From NCBI RefSeq assembly GCF_022201045.2, contig NC_068557.1:30605501-30669500 (forward strand): 64,000 nt of DNA. Direction: 5' to 3'. Shown here piece after piece: positions 35,624 to 47,739 of this stretch. Origin of the DNA: Citrus sinensis (lineage: Eukaryota > Streptophyta > Magnoliopsida > Sapindales > Rutaceae). The translations under genes and the position numbers were made by a program. Within the stretch, counting starts at the first letter, position 1. Each line of letters starts with the position of its first letter. The notes below the pieces were generated by a model that was not told the DNA's origin, did no database searches, and was given only the letters and a program-made list of their open reading frames with translations.

Positions 35624-36915
35624 TGACTAAATGATGTTGCAGCGATGGCTCTACTGGTCAGCCTGCCGCCTGCCTGCCTGCCTGCTATTAATTCCAGTCG
35701 TTTCAGCCTTGAGCAATAAATAATTAAAGCTTTGAATGTTGATGTGCCGTGATTGTCTATTTTTAATTTAGTCATACATTGGCTAATTGGCAACCAAGCA
35801 TCATGTACTGAGGAACCAAGTGTGACCAACTTATTGTGATAATATCCATGAATCATGAGTAGTTTAGATCAACATTATCATTAATTGTGTTTTCATACAT
35901 TTTTATCATTACGTAGTCGTGTTTTGTATTGGGGAAGGTTATATTATATTATATGTATTTCTTTTTCTACATGTGTTGTTCTTATCAATAACGCGTACAC
36001 TCTAGATACATTATCTGCGGCTTATGTGTCTAGTAGGTCACTTTTTGAGTTGATATACATGAGACGAGTTTGAGTCATGGGCCCACGTCTTTTTAGAACC
36101 ATAATTGATCATATCTCTTCTTGACGTTTAAACCTGCTCGAGATAGGCACATTGTTACAAGATTTATTGTTTTATTATTCTCTGATTTATTCACAACCAA
36201 TTTTAAGGTAAGAAAGCTAAGATGAGGAGCGCACCATCTTCCTAAATTAGTGGCTCCTATTGTAAACTATCCTTAAATATGTAACTCTACATTAGACTTC
36301 CTCTATATCGTAGGGAAAGGGAAAAGAAAACTTCCTCATAGCTTGTTGCAAATCTTACCATGAAGAATACTATGTTGGATAGAGTCTTAACTAAAAAGAA
36401 AAGAGAAATGAAAACTGTCTGCCAATTCTACAAGTCTTCTGAAATATTATGACAGACATTTGGCTAAATGAAGAGAAAAGGAAAAAAAAAAAATTAATAA
36501 ATAAAAACTGTCAAATAGAAATTTGGAAAGCTTCAGCATATTGGAGATCGTCACTTGAGGCCTTGCCTGCAAGTAGAAGTTTCCGGATATCAATCAAAGT
36601 TCGTTTGCATAATTTTCTGGATTGTACGAATACTGATCTTTCATCTAACTGATCAATACATGAAAGCTGGATCCTCAAATATCTATCGCAAAATGCATAA
36701 TATTTGAAACTTTCTAACCATATTATCACCATTCACCAATATGATCTGTTTTGCTTCTGGCATAAGAAAAGAAACAAACCAAGTTTTTCATCAAAAGAAC
36801 TGAATTTGGAGCCAGACCCAGGGCTAACATTTTCCTATGTATTAATTATGCTGTTTATAATATACTTTGTGTGATGATATCAAAAGTAACCTTACAAGAG
36901 CTAGAAGTCCCGAGC
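35624..36915. other. Spacer between CLE gene 3 and the GDSL esterase
   Basis: A GCCT microsatellite (about 35662-35682) follows the CLE stop. The rest is AT-rich with no recognised coding sequence. About 36800-36915 is probably 3' UTR of the minus-strand esterase. Confidence 0.45.
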
Positions 36916-39900
36916 TTACCCCTCAAAAGCCTTGAGTGGGTCATTAGGATCAATCTCAGATATCATTGGGAGATCAACCGGCAAATTTTCCAGACTCAAG
37001 CCTTCCGTCTTTAGCTTCATTACCACTTCCTCGAAAACAACCCTATTCCCAGTTTCATTGAGGTGCAACCCATCACTGCAATTCCCATCGTAGAAAATTA
37101 TCACATAACTAAATCACTCAGCTCTATTTTTATATGAATTTGCTGAGTGAAACAATTTTACAATGTATCATAATTGATTATGATATTGATACATCCAAGG
37201 CATATTTCTAAAGCATATAAATTTGTCGAATCAATATATGAACCAGTAAGATAATTAATGTGGTAGACGCACAATCTTAGAGCTTCTATTAGTTTTGATA
37301 TAGGGTTCACATAAAATCCACCAACGTGGTCTCATGCTTGTATCAAACAATTAATATATTTAATAAGCAAAATATGATGAATTAATATACCTTAGATAAG
37401 CTGTTTTCCAGTCTGCTAACTGCTGCATTTTGGTCCAGAGATCCACCACAGGGAGCCCACATTCTCCAGCAACCTCAATACATGCCTTGGCATAAGCACC
37501 AGCTGCCTCATTTGTCCTCTCAGGCAGGCCCGTTGGATTCTCCACATAAGGATGTCTGCCATCAGAGTTAGACAGCCGATCACTTTCAATAAAACATCAA
37601 TAGATAATAGGACATTAGAGAGGCAAGCATGGTGAAAACATACTTAAGGCGAGCCTCTTCATCGATTGGAGGAGGAGTGATGAGGAGAACGAGAGTATTT
37701 GGCCACCGATTCTAAGACACAGCCAAAAGAAAAATTTATGCAAACACATTTGGGAATCTAATTAAATCAAATGCAAACATATTTAATAACATCTAAATTT
37801 AACAGCCAATTAGCGTCCTTGAATTGAACGTAGTTACTATGACTTAACTAAAATGTGATTACTCAACAACATAAATTTAGTAATTAATAAAGGACAGCAA
37901 TTTCCTAGATTACCTTTCATACGGGGCATGAGAAAAACAGTTTACAATCTCTAAGGCTTTGAACCTAATTATCGATGGGATGCATTTGGAAGGCTTCTCG
38001 CTGATCAATTGAATCATCAAATCATCGACCTCTGTGTTTCTATACCATGATGGTTGTAATGGTTTCTATAGCTATATAAGTTTTTTTTTTGGTGGCTTTC
38101 TTTGAACGTGGTTTATTTATTTGTTTTTTTGAAATGTATTTGAATGCAATTTTAGCATTCTTCTATGAAATTTCCACTTTGTTTGTTATATCTTCATGCA
38201 TTTAGTGAAAGGTAGGGCTCATTACATCTCTTGACAAGGTGCCATTTTTTTATTTCTACACAAACTTTCCTTACCAAAGCCTGTCAAAGTACCAAGTCGC
38301 TCATCAACATGCTTTAGAAGCCAAATCAAAGTGATTACACTTTATATACAATTAACTAAACAACCTGGTTATAACGGTATAACCTATTGGAAAATTCAGT
38401 GATAGTTAATAGACAAGAAAAGCAGGATTCTTGATTACATTACATGTATAAATAAAAACTGAGTTTACAAAGAGAGCTGATTAATATAGGAATGAAGTAA
38501 GTAGTGTAGGCATGTTTAATTTTGTGTACTAATAATTAGGACTAGTTATTGAAGATCTCTTAGCTAGTTAGAATTATGGATTCTTAAACGGCCAATAACG
38601 AAGTGTTCAAAAATATAATCGGTATCACATGCTACAATATATGTGTGTGTGTGTGTGTGTGTATACATACACTATCAATGTAGCTTCATACCTAAGATGA
38701 CAAAATCTTCTACGGGTTTGGAGCTCCACGGGGCTCCATCCTAAATGGAAAAAATATTGATAAGTTTTTAGGGAATGGAATGAAGGAAATAATCTCAAAC
38801 ATTTAATGGAATGAGATTTGATTTTGTACTCCTCGCCTATCCCAATCTGCACATATATAAATATATATATACTTTTTAGTAAACTAGTTCTCATGTGATA
38901 ATTCTCTATACTCATCCCCACTTAATTTATTGGGGAATGAGGTAGGGGATCAAGGACCAAATTCTAAATAGGATGAAGAGTGGAAGAGACCTTCTCACAA
39001 CCACCCCACCCCCATTGCCATCCCTATTCATACCAAATTTGCTTGAAAGCCAAGTATCCTACGGAAAACTATTTATGAGGATAAAATGCATGCATGAATT
39101 ACAGAACTAGTAGTGTCGCATGGTACAATGTGAAGTAGAGAACTTATTTTCCTAACGCCACCGTAAATAAGGCAAGCTATTATAGTGACAGAGGGCGTAA
39201 GGTATGGGGGACATGGCCACCTCCTGCCTCAGCTACGTGACTTATGTATGATATCAGTCACTTCATATAAATGCGAAATCATTGTAGACCCGCAATCGAT
39301 GGCACGTTCAAACTCAAACTATATGGGTCCAACTACAACCCACAGATTAAAGAAAGAAAATAACAAATCTTTTTTTTTATATGAAAAATATTGCTTATAT
39401 GCTTTAATTTCAAGTCATTACATGATATAATATAACAACTTTGGGCCACAACGCACCAATTGAAATTAGATGTAGCCAAGAAGGGGAGCTATCAAAACGA
39501 CAGCTGTGATAATGTACTTAATGCCAATAATGAATCTTTCAACAACAGAAATAGGCCAAGTTTTAAAAACAAAAGTAATGATATGCTTACTACTCGAGTA
39601 TCAAAATTTTTATTATAAGAAAAATAATAAAAATTTGTCCCTTATAAATATTATATTAATTATTATACATATATCATTATTTTTTTTTCTATTTGATGAA
39701 CATATATCGTTATTAAAACAACTGGGTCTCCTTCTCTCACTCTCAGGTCAGCCACCACGCGCTTCTTTTGGCACCAACTAGAGTCTAGACCCACTTGTCA
39801 TAGCCATTTCTGACCATCCAAACTCACCTTCCTCCACCAAATCAACCAATTTATTCAAACTCAGTAACGTTACAGGTATAATTTTTATTTTTAGTTTCTT

Positions 39901-40602
39901 AAATGGCAAGCAATTAAGAGGGCGCAAAAAAAAAAAGTTGCGAACTTACTGAACTTTCAAACTATTATATTAATCTCGGAGTACTTCCCTGGTTCCTTAT
40001 CGAAATTTGAATTATAAAAAAATTATAATTTAAAAGAATGAAATCGAGGATATTCTATATATGTAGAGGGAAGTGGGTGGGCACAGATCGAGCAAGAGAG
40101 AAGGGGAGAGGGAGTGGACCTTGAGGAAGGAGACAATAGAGTGCAGATTGTGCTTGTATTCATGAAGCGGCACGTGTTGAAAGGCACCACATCTGTCGGG
40201 AAGGCAAGCGTCGTTAGCTCCAAAGAACACCGCCACAGCTATTGTGCTTACTCTTTCTCTTTCACTCTCGCTCTCACCGTTCGCCGCCGGCAAAACTCGC
40301 TCCATCACCTTCACCGCCCATCTCGTGTTGTACCCACTGTACCCTCTCAGCACCACATCAACCTGCAGGCAGTGCAATTCAAGTATTGCATATTAATCCA
40401 TTCATAAATAACAAAAGATCGTATAGCTACAAACTGTACACATACATACATGCATTCATAAATAATAAGATCTAGAAATTGATTGCATGTATATGCTTCT
40501 CACCGTGCGAGAGAAATGGTGAGCAAGGGAGGCACCCCAGCCACCGTATGTGAAGGACGATTCAGTTATCGAGTCACCAAAAAGATAAATCTTTGGTCTC
40601 AT
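36916..40602 (-). CDS. GDSL esterase/lipase, CPRD49-like (SGNH hydrolase)
   Basis: Five minus-strand exons, 40602-40504, 40362-40120, 37711-37644, 37555-37391 and 37075-36916, join in frame to give 244 aa. SGNH blocks are present: block I FGDS with the nucleophile Ser11, block II Gly in RGYSGYNTRW, block III GAND at about 81-84, and block V SDGLHLNE with Asp193 and His196. This short form, lacking a signal peptide, matches the CPRD49 / isoamyl acetate-hydrolysing esterase group rather than the secreted 350-aa GDSL lipases. Members hydrolyse small esters. Intron 2 is about 2.4 kb and holds a GT microsatellite (38641-38661). The middle of exon 2 carries a Glu/Arg/Ser-rich insert (NGESESERERVS). 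Confidence 0.9.
37712..40119 (-). other. Large intron 2 of the CPRD49-like gene
   Basis: About 2.4 kb between the second and third coding exons. It contains a GT microsatellite (about 38641-38661) and AT-rich DNA. I found no nested gene or defined transposon. Confidence 0.5.
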
Positions 40603-41020
40603 CTTTATTGCTTTGGCAGTGACACAACCCAAGGTTTCTTGATTCTATATATTAAAACAAATTAGATAACAACATATACTGCTTCACATCACTCTCGCAC
40701 ATGCAACAAACTAACAAACAATATATTTTAAAAACACTTGAAGAAGAAACCGTTTTGCTTCTGGGGAGCCGGTTGCGGGAAATAAATAAAAGCCAATTGT
40801 TACAATTTTAATTTAGTAGTTATAGCTTCTCACCAAAAAAATAAATAAATAAAAAATTAGTAGTTATAGACGTCAGTGCTCGTCATGATGTTGCACTACA
40901 GGCGAGAAAAGGGCTAATAGCCTCTATAATTGGTGAAAATCACAGGACTGCCACTGTTAGACACATCTTTGGTGACATCACACGACCCGTGGATTAATTA
41001 ATTCATATTACTTGCATTAA

Positions 41021-41071
41021 ATTCCCTGTGATCTTAAAAAAAAAAAAAAAAAAAAAAATTCTCTGTGATCT
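41021..41071. repeat. Poly-A run flanked by a 14-bp duplication
   Basis: ATTCCCTGTGATCT (41021-41034) and ATTCTCTGTGATCT (41058-41071) flank an almost pure A run of 23 nt. The arrangement resembles a retrotransposon insertion that retained only its tail. Confidence 0.6.
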
Positions 41072-42115
41072 GCCTCCGCCGCAGAGAGAACGGGGGAACA
41101 AACATCGATTGAGTCGCCGGCCAGCCCTTTTTCTAAGCTCTCATCGCATCTAATAATTACATGGGATGGGACGGTGGGTATCATAATTTTGGATTTGGTC
41201 ATTGATTATTGTTAGCGTATGGGGTTGTGATGTCCTCCTCCTCATACCTACATTTTGTGTGGATTTCGGATTCTTTATACAACTATTAGATAGATAATTT
41301 ATTTATTTTATCTAAAATTTGATTAGATTTAAATTATCTAAATTTTAGATAGAGTTAAATATCAGAATTTAAATTAGACTTGACCTACATTGCGAATGAT
41401 TAAATTTAAATTAATTTAAAATTTACGGTAATTTTAAAATAGACCTAATTTCGTAATGCTCCATTCTTTTCTAACACCGACACATAAAAGTTTAATACGA
41501 GGGTCTACCTATAGTGCAGCATTGAATAGTACCATAATTTATTACCCAACTTCGGTTGAAAACGGCAGGTTTTTAATTTTTTTTTTTGTTTTGTGTTCTT
41601 GATCTTACGCGTTTTTGTTCCTAAATTCTAATTTATTGTTGGCCACATTTTTGAAGATAGATAATACATAAAAATTTATAAAAATAATCCTAAAACTTTT
41701 AAATATTTCAAAATTGACCTCTCTAACTTTTTTCTATTTCTATAAATTTTCCATTTATTTACGCTGGCCCTGTGTGCCGTATTATAATCTTTACAAAATC
41801 TAATGAGTGTTTAATTTTAAAGTGGTATCTTAAAGGCCACAACGTAAAAGCATTGATGATTCGTGTAGTCTTGCCTAGGAATAAATGCTTTTACGTTGAT
41901 TTATTTACATTTAAAAAATTCAGATTAACTTTTCATTTAAAAAATTTATATTTTATAACTAAAAAATTATATTTTACTTGTTTGAATAATATAAAATTTC
42001 TCTTTGCCAAAATGTAAACAAACCATTGATTTATTTACATTTCGGTATAAAGTAATGAACAAGAAAGAAAGCTTTTGATTGAAGTCTTGTTTAACGCTAA
42101 AGTTAGATAGTTATA

Positions 42116-43368
42116 GGTCAGTTTGGAATTGTGATTAAATAAGTTGTTTGGACTGTGCAGATGAAATAAGTTGTTGATTAAAAAAGTAACTTGTTGTTTG
42201 GTAAACTGTGTTATTGCAGTTGCTGTAAGTTTGAAAAGTAGAATACACGCGTTTGGTAAATCTTATTATGAAAGTGTTGTTGTATTATATAATGACCAAA
42301 ATAAACATAATTTTAATTGCTTTTATTTTATGTTTAATAAATTATTTAAACATATTTTTTTTAAATATGTAAAATTACATTAAAAAACTCAATTAAGGAA
42401 AATCTAAAGAACTCCATAATCTATTACATAAAATATGATAAAACTTTATACGTTTACATAATATAAATAAAATAAAAAGTAATATGTATTACATTCACAA
42501 TAAATTTTTTGCAATAAAATTTCTCAAATTTTCCATTTCTTGGGATCTAGAGCCATTAATATTGTGATACTCTTCTTGACTATTATTATCTCTTTCTATT
42601 CCTTCATCAAAGATGAAAGTAGAATAATTTTCAATGTTGTCAAAATGAAGATCACATTGCGCATGTCTCCTTATATAATTGTGCAACACCATGGTTGCAA
42701 TGACTATTTTCACTTGTTTGGTAAATGGATAGTTGGACATATCTCTTAAAATCTTCCATCTTTTCTTCCATACTCCATTAGTGCATTTAATAACACTTCT
42801 AAGCAATGAGTGAGCTTGATTAAATAATTCTTGATAACTTGTGGGTTTATCACCTTAACGGAACTCTGGAATGTGGTATCTTTCACTTTCATATGGACCT
42901 AAAAAATAACTGATTTTGGGGTATCCCGCATCCACTAAATAATATTTTCACGTTGAGTAAAAAACATGCAAATTTGTATCATAATATTTTAAAAGATTAA
43001 GTTATAATTCAACTTAAATACTTTGTAAAGAAAAATATTAAAGAATGTACTTAGTTATGATTGTAACTAAATTGTGGCGGTAAAAAAATATCTAATGATT
43101 TATATATTAGGGTTTATGGATAAGTAAGATTTAATTGTCTTTTTATTAAAATACTAGGGTTATAATAGACATTTTAAAAGGGCGTAGTAACTTATTGAAT
43201 AAGTTGCTTATGAAAAGTAACATTATACCTGCTTTTTAAAGTTGCTGACGAAATGGAAAAAATTATGAAATAAGCTGTTTTTACAAAATTTACCAAACTC
43301 TATTTTTTTTAAAAAAAATTATGAAATAAACAGTTTATTGAGTTTCAACCCCAATCCCAAACGGGGCC
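42116..43368 (-). mobile_element. Decayed PIF/Harbinger transposon
   Basis: A 1,253-bp element with imperfect TIRs (GGTCAGTTTGGAATTG at the left; reverse strand GGCCCCGTTTGGGATTG at the right) and an ATA duplication (42113-42115, 43369-43371). A minus-strand ORF at 42495-42806 encodes the C-terminal part of a Harbinger DDE transposase, with SVIKCTNGVWKKRWKIL and KIVIATMVLHNYIRRH as the telltale segments. The upstream catalytic part is missing or too decayed to read, so the copy is non-autonomous. Confidence 0.75.
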
Positions 43369-43968
43369 ATAGTTTAAAAATTATGACAAAAGTCTTTAAC
43401 AAACACTAGTTATTATAACTTGAAAGTTAAATTGATATAGAGTGTTTGGTCTATCTTATTCTGCAAATATCATTAAAGAACAGAAATAATACTACTTATA
43501 TCAAAGACTATTCAAATATGCTCGGAGTTTGGTTTGTTTTTGTTTTTGTTTTTGCTTTTTGGTCAGAGCTATATATATTTTTTCACATGAAAGATGAAAG
43601 TAACTTTCACTAATTCAATGCATCATCCACTAACTGACACCAAAAGATGAAATTGGTCAAGTTTAGGCCTCAAAAGCTCAATTGATAGTATCCCAATGAT
43701 GAATTTAGATCCAATACTAAACTAATTTACTACATATGTATATATATAAGAATGTACAATTAAGATTTAATTAATTTTATATTCTTATCTAATAACTACT
43801 AATTGTGTATTTTAAAAAAATTAATAACATATCAACTAAGGATTGAACTCCTCAGTTGTGGGCCGTTATCAAAGCATTAACCAACACTCGAATGGCTGTT
43901 GCAGAAACTGCGAATTGCTTTTGCTGCTTAAAGCAAGTTAGCTAATAGCCTAATAACATACCAGTAGT

Positions 43969-44561
43969 TAGGGATGGCAAACAGTGGGCTTGGGTCGGGC
44001 TTTTTTCAAGTTCAGGTCTAAGCCCACTTCAAGTTTTGCATGTTGCGAGCCTGGGTTGGGCTTGGGGCCGGACTTTGGCTTTATTTATTTTAAAAAAATT
44101 TAAATTATTATAAATTTGAAATAAATTAATGATCAACAAGTTATTATAATCATTAATACATTAAAGAAAATAAATATTTCAAAGTAAAATAATAAATAAA
44201 GTAAATAAAAGCTCATAACTTCAATTTTCTTTAATACTACATTCTCTAATTTAAACGCTCTTTTAATTAATTAACACAAAAGAGAGAGTTTAGTATCATA
44301 ATTTTAATTTTTTTAATAATAATTGATTTATAAGTGAAGAATCTAAGTTTTCTTTTTGTATTTTTAAATTACTTTTCAATTTTAATTATAATATTCTAAT
44401 TTATAAATTTTTTTTTTTTAAAAAATAGTGAACTTGGACCTAACCCAGATTTTTTTTATAAGACCCTTATCAGGCTCATGTGTGAGGGTTGGACCGAAGC
44501 CCACGAACTTAAACCGAGCCTAACTAAGCTTGAGCCGGCCCGAATTTTTTTACCAACCCTA
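43969..44561. mobile_element. TIR element with TAGGGNTGGNA ends next to the PPR gene
   Basis: The left end reads TAGGGATGGCAAACAGTGGGC and the right end, on the reverse strand, TAGGGTTGGTAAAAAAATTC. Sub-terminal regions are rich in GGGTCGGGC / GAGCC motifs around an AT-rich core. No clean target duplication was seen. It resembles the 30559-31065 element in its end sequence and G-rich repeats. It ends only 126 bp before the PPR start codon. Confidence 0.5.
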
Positions 44562-44687
44562 CCAATGGAAGGCCTCTCTAAGAGTTGTAGTAATTTGTAA
44601 TCAACCCTGTTGGCCGTAACCTTAATATCGCACTTGATAGCGGTTGATGCCACGCAAGTACATATGCAATTGCAAAGAAAATGAAAC

Positions 44688-46292
44688 ATGCCAAATTTAT
44701 CCAGAATCAGATCGTCCGTTTTCTCATCAACTCACAACCGTCATTACACGCTGGTCCCACCAAATCAGACTTTCCCTCCCAAACTACAAAACTATGACAG
44801 TCTCTCGAACCCGTTAACTGCCACCTCACTTCCTTCAGCTCTTCAACACTATATCAATTCGGATACACCATTTTATGGCCTAAAGATTCATGCTCATATA
44901 ACTAAAACTGGGGTAAAGCCCAACACCAATATCTCCATCAAACTCTTGATATTGCATCTGAAGTGTGGCGCCTTAAAATATGCGGGCCAAATGTTTGACG
45001 AATTGCCTCAACGAACTCTATCGGCATATAATTACATGATAGCTGGGTATCTAAAAAATGGGCAGGTTGAAGAATCGCTCAGTTTGGTGAGGAAATTAGT
45101 TTCTTCCGGCGAAAGGCCCGATGGGTATACGTTTTCAATGATTCTAAAGGCGTCTACTTGTTGTCGCAGTAATGTTCCCTTGCCGCGGAATTTAGGGAGA
45201 ATGGTACATGCCCAGATACTGAAATGTGATGTCAAGGCTGATGACGTGCTCTATACAGCGCTTGTCGACTCGTATGTGAAGGGTGGGAAGACTAGCTATG
45301 CGAGGATTGTGTTTGATATGATGTTGGAGAAAAATGTGATATGTTCTACATCCATGATTTCAGGGTTTATGAGTCAGGGTTTTGTGGAAGATGCTGAAGA
45401 AATTTTTAGGAAGACAGTCGAAAAAGATATTGTCGTCTACAATGCAATGATTGAAGGTTATAGTATCTCAATTGAGACTGCTAGGAAGGCTCTTGAGGTT
45501 TACATTGATTTGCAAAGGCTTAGTTTTCGGCCTAACATATCAACTTTTGCTAGTGTAATTGGAGCTTGCTCTGTGTTTACTGATTTTGAATTTGGTCAAC
45601 AGGTTCATTGCCAACTTATTAAGAATGTGTTCTTTGAGGATGTAAAACTGGGAAGTGCTCTTGTGGACATGTATGCAAAATGTGGAAAGATTGATGATGC
45701 ACGAAGAGTTTTTGACCACATGCAACAAAAGAACGTGTTTACATGGACTTCCATGATTGATGGTTATGGAAAGAATGGGAATCCGAATCAAGCACTTGAG
45801 CTCTTTTGTATGATGCAAGAATGTTGCGTCCAACCCAATTATGTTACATTCCTTGGTGCTCTCTCGGCTTGTGGACACGCCGGTTTAGTTGATAAAGGCC
45901 GTGAAATATTTGAGAGCATGGAGAGAGATTACTCAATGAAACCGAAGATGGAACATTATGCTTGTATGGTCGATTTATTGGGACGTGCCGGGAGTCTCGA
46001 ACAAGCGTTAAAGTTTGTGTTGGAAATGCCTGAGAAACCTAATTCTGATGTTTGGGCAGCTCTACTTAGTTCATGTAGGCTGCATGATGATGTTGAGATG
46101 GCAAATATAGCGGCTAATGAAATTTTTAAGTTAAATGCTAATGATCGGCCAGGGGCGTACGTTGCACTATCCAATACTTTGGCGGCTGCTGGGAAATGGG
46201 ATAGTGTGACTGAACTTAGGGAGAAGATGAAGTTAAGAGGGGTACTCAAAGATACTGGCTGCAGCTGGGTTGGTACCGAGAGTGGTTTATGA
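44688..46292 (+). CDS. PLS-type pentatricopeptide repeat protein with E motif
   Basis: An intronless 534-aa protein. Many degenerate PPR units are visible, for example YNYMIAGYLKNGQVEESLSL, VYNAMIEGYSISIETARKAL, FTWTSMIDGYGKNGNPNQAL and YACMVDLLGRAGSLEQALKF. The C-terminus (WAALLSSCRLHDDVEMANIA, then GAYVALSNTLAAAGKWDSV and KLRGVLKDTGCSWV) is an E/E+ motif with no DYW domain. Such proteins bind organelle RNA sequence-specifically and usually act in C-to-U editing with partner deaminases. The N-terminal 40 residues are Ser/Arg/Thr-rich, fitting a mitochondrial or plastid presequence. I associate it with Arabidopsis At1g28690 (mitochondrial), but only from memory. Confidence 0.93.
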   Translation: MPNLSRIRSSVFSSTHNRHYTLVPPNQTFPPKLQNYDSLSNPLTATSLPSALQHYINSDTPFYGLKIHAHITKTGVKPNTNISIKLLILHLKCGALKYAGQMFDELPQRTLSAYNYMIAGYLKNGQVEESLSLVRKLVSSGERPDGYTFSMILKASTCCRSNVPLPRNLGRMVHAQILKCDVKADDVLYTALVDSYVKGGKTSYARIVFDMMLEKNVICSTSMISGFMSQGFVEDAEEIFRKTVEKDIVVYNAMIEGYSISIETARKALEVYIDLQRLSFRPNISTFASVIGACSVFTDFEFGQQVHCQLIKNVFFEDVKLGSALVDMYAKCGKIDDARRVFDHMQQKNVFTWTSMIDGYGKNGNPNQALELFCMMQECCVQPNYVTFLGALSACGHAGLVDKGREIFESMERDYSMKPKMEHYACMVDLLGRAGSLEQALKFVLEMPEKPNSDVWAALLSSCRLHDDVEMANIAANEIFKLNANDRPGAYVALSNTLAAAGKWDSVTELREKMKLRGVLKDTGCSWVGTESGL

Positions 46293-46344
46293 AGTTTCAT
46301 GTTGGAAAATACCTTTGTAAATCAATGTTTAGGTAAAAATACCT

Positions 46345-46482
46345 TTATAAAAACCACTCATCCTGATTTCCCCATCACTCTTTGGAGAGTTCATCTGTTT
46401 CAGATGAGGACTTGAATGCATCAGTCTCGCTGAGCTTCGTGATGAAATTTGTTGGAATTATCAGGATGAGTGGTTTTTATAA
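46345..46482. repeat. Perfect 23-bp inverted repeat downstream of the PPR gene
   Basis: Arms 46345-46367 and 46460-46482 are exact reverse complements of 23 nt with a 92-nt loop, starting 53 bp after the PPR stop codon. In an RNA they could form a long-loop hairpin in the PPR 3' UTR. Loop sequence is not obviously paired. Confidence 0.8.
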
Positions 46483-47253
46483 TTTTTAGTGGGCAAGATG
46501 CTCACTAGATTGTTGATTAATTGGCGGAGCTTAAGCTGTTGTCATAGATGAAAGCCACACGGGATAATTTGCAATTCTTGTTAATCCTATGCTCTGAGGA
46601 AAGTTGTACTTTGATTTTCACAAATGCTTTTATAGTGATTTCCTTTACTTTACGTATACAAATAATTTTCAATAAAAAAAATTGGTTTTATCCTTTTAAC
46701 ATTAACTTATTATGTCTAGCATTAAAGAACCTTCATTGTCGGTATACACTCTCCTCTACCAATAAGATTTGAATTTTCTTTGTTTGAATTATTGAATACG
46801 ATTATTTACAGCTCATATAGGCTGTTGCCAACCAATCTCATGCCAAAATGTTTTGCTTTGCATAGTCAAGTTGGGCTTCTGCTGAAGAAAATTGGGTAGG
46901 TGTACAATTTATAAACAATAATGTTAGTTATTTTAATATTTTCAAGTTTTAATTTAAGTCATAGTAATATTCATCTGTCGGATAATGATTAAGTAATTTT
47001 AAAAAATATAAAATTTATTATTTAATCAATGAATGACATGTAATATTTTAGTTTAAATATTGAAATTTTTAACATTATTATTTATGGATTGCATCAAATG
47101 CCCAGTTTTCTATAGGAGAATCCCAACCTAATCATGAAAAGCAAACATCTTGGCATGAGAGCGGTTGGCAATGGGCTATAAAAGCTGGAAATAATCATAT
47201 TCAATAATTCAAACTAATAAAATTCAAATCCTTATTGCAAGAGGATAGCGTAT

Positions 47254-47689
47254 TGTTACGGTCCGCCCAATTCGCTAGCCCAATTGCCCATAATTTCGGG
47301 CTAGAGAGCCAACACAAGGCCAAGAGTGCTAGCTTGGCCCAATTCCAGAACATTCTAGGCAACTCTAGCACATGAGCTTGTAAATACTCTAGAATTCTCC
47401 ATAGAATTCCAGCACATGTAAATATCTAGAATTCTAGGAACATGGTAGAATTCTCTAGAATCTCTAGAGCTTGGCAAGCCTCCCCTATAAATATGGGATG
47501 GCATTAGGCATTTGTATCCAACAAACACTACAACAAGCATTGTAATCTCTCTTTGTGCAATACAAGTTTCTTCTTTGGCTCAATTGCTCTCTTCTCTATT
47601 CCGAGAAGCTCTAGGCTTACTTAGCAACATTCGGCAAAGTTGTCTAAGTGCCGCACGGGTTAGCTGCGCAACATACTCATCCCGTGACA
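47254..47689 (+). repeat. 5' LTR
   Basis: A 436-bp LTR, TGTTACGG to GTGACA. A TATAAATA box at 47486-47493 is the likely promoter. The centre is rich in CTCTAGAATTCT-like short inverted repeats. Confidence 0.92.
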
Positions 47690-47691
47690 AG

Positions 47692-47703
47692 TGGTATCAG
47701 AGC
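47692..47703 (+). other. Primer binding site, initiator tRNA-Met type
   Basis: TGGTATCAGAGC begins 2 nt after the 5' LTR and is the standard plant PBS complementary to the 3' end of initiator tRNA-Met. Confidence 0.92.
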
Positions 47704-47739
47704 TAAGGTTTGCACACACGCAAGTTAGCTCACGAAGCA

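Larger units (their letters stand above)
40603..44687. other. Spacer with Harbinger remnant and CGGG-type element
   Basis: No supported host gene. It contains a poly-A run between duplicated flanks (41021-41071), a decayed Harbinger transposon (42116-43368) and a TIR element just upstream of the PPR gene (43969-44561). Confidence 0.45.
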
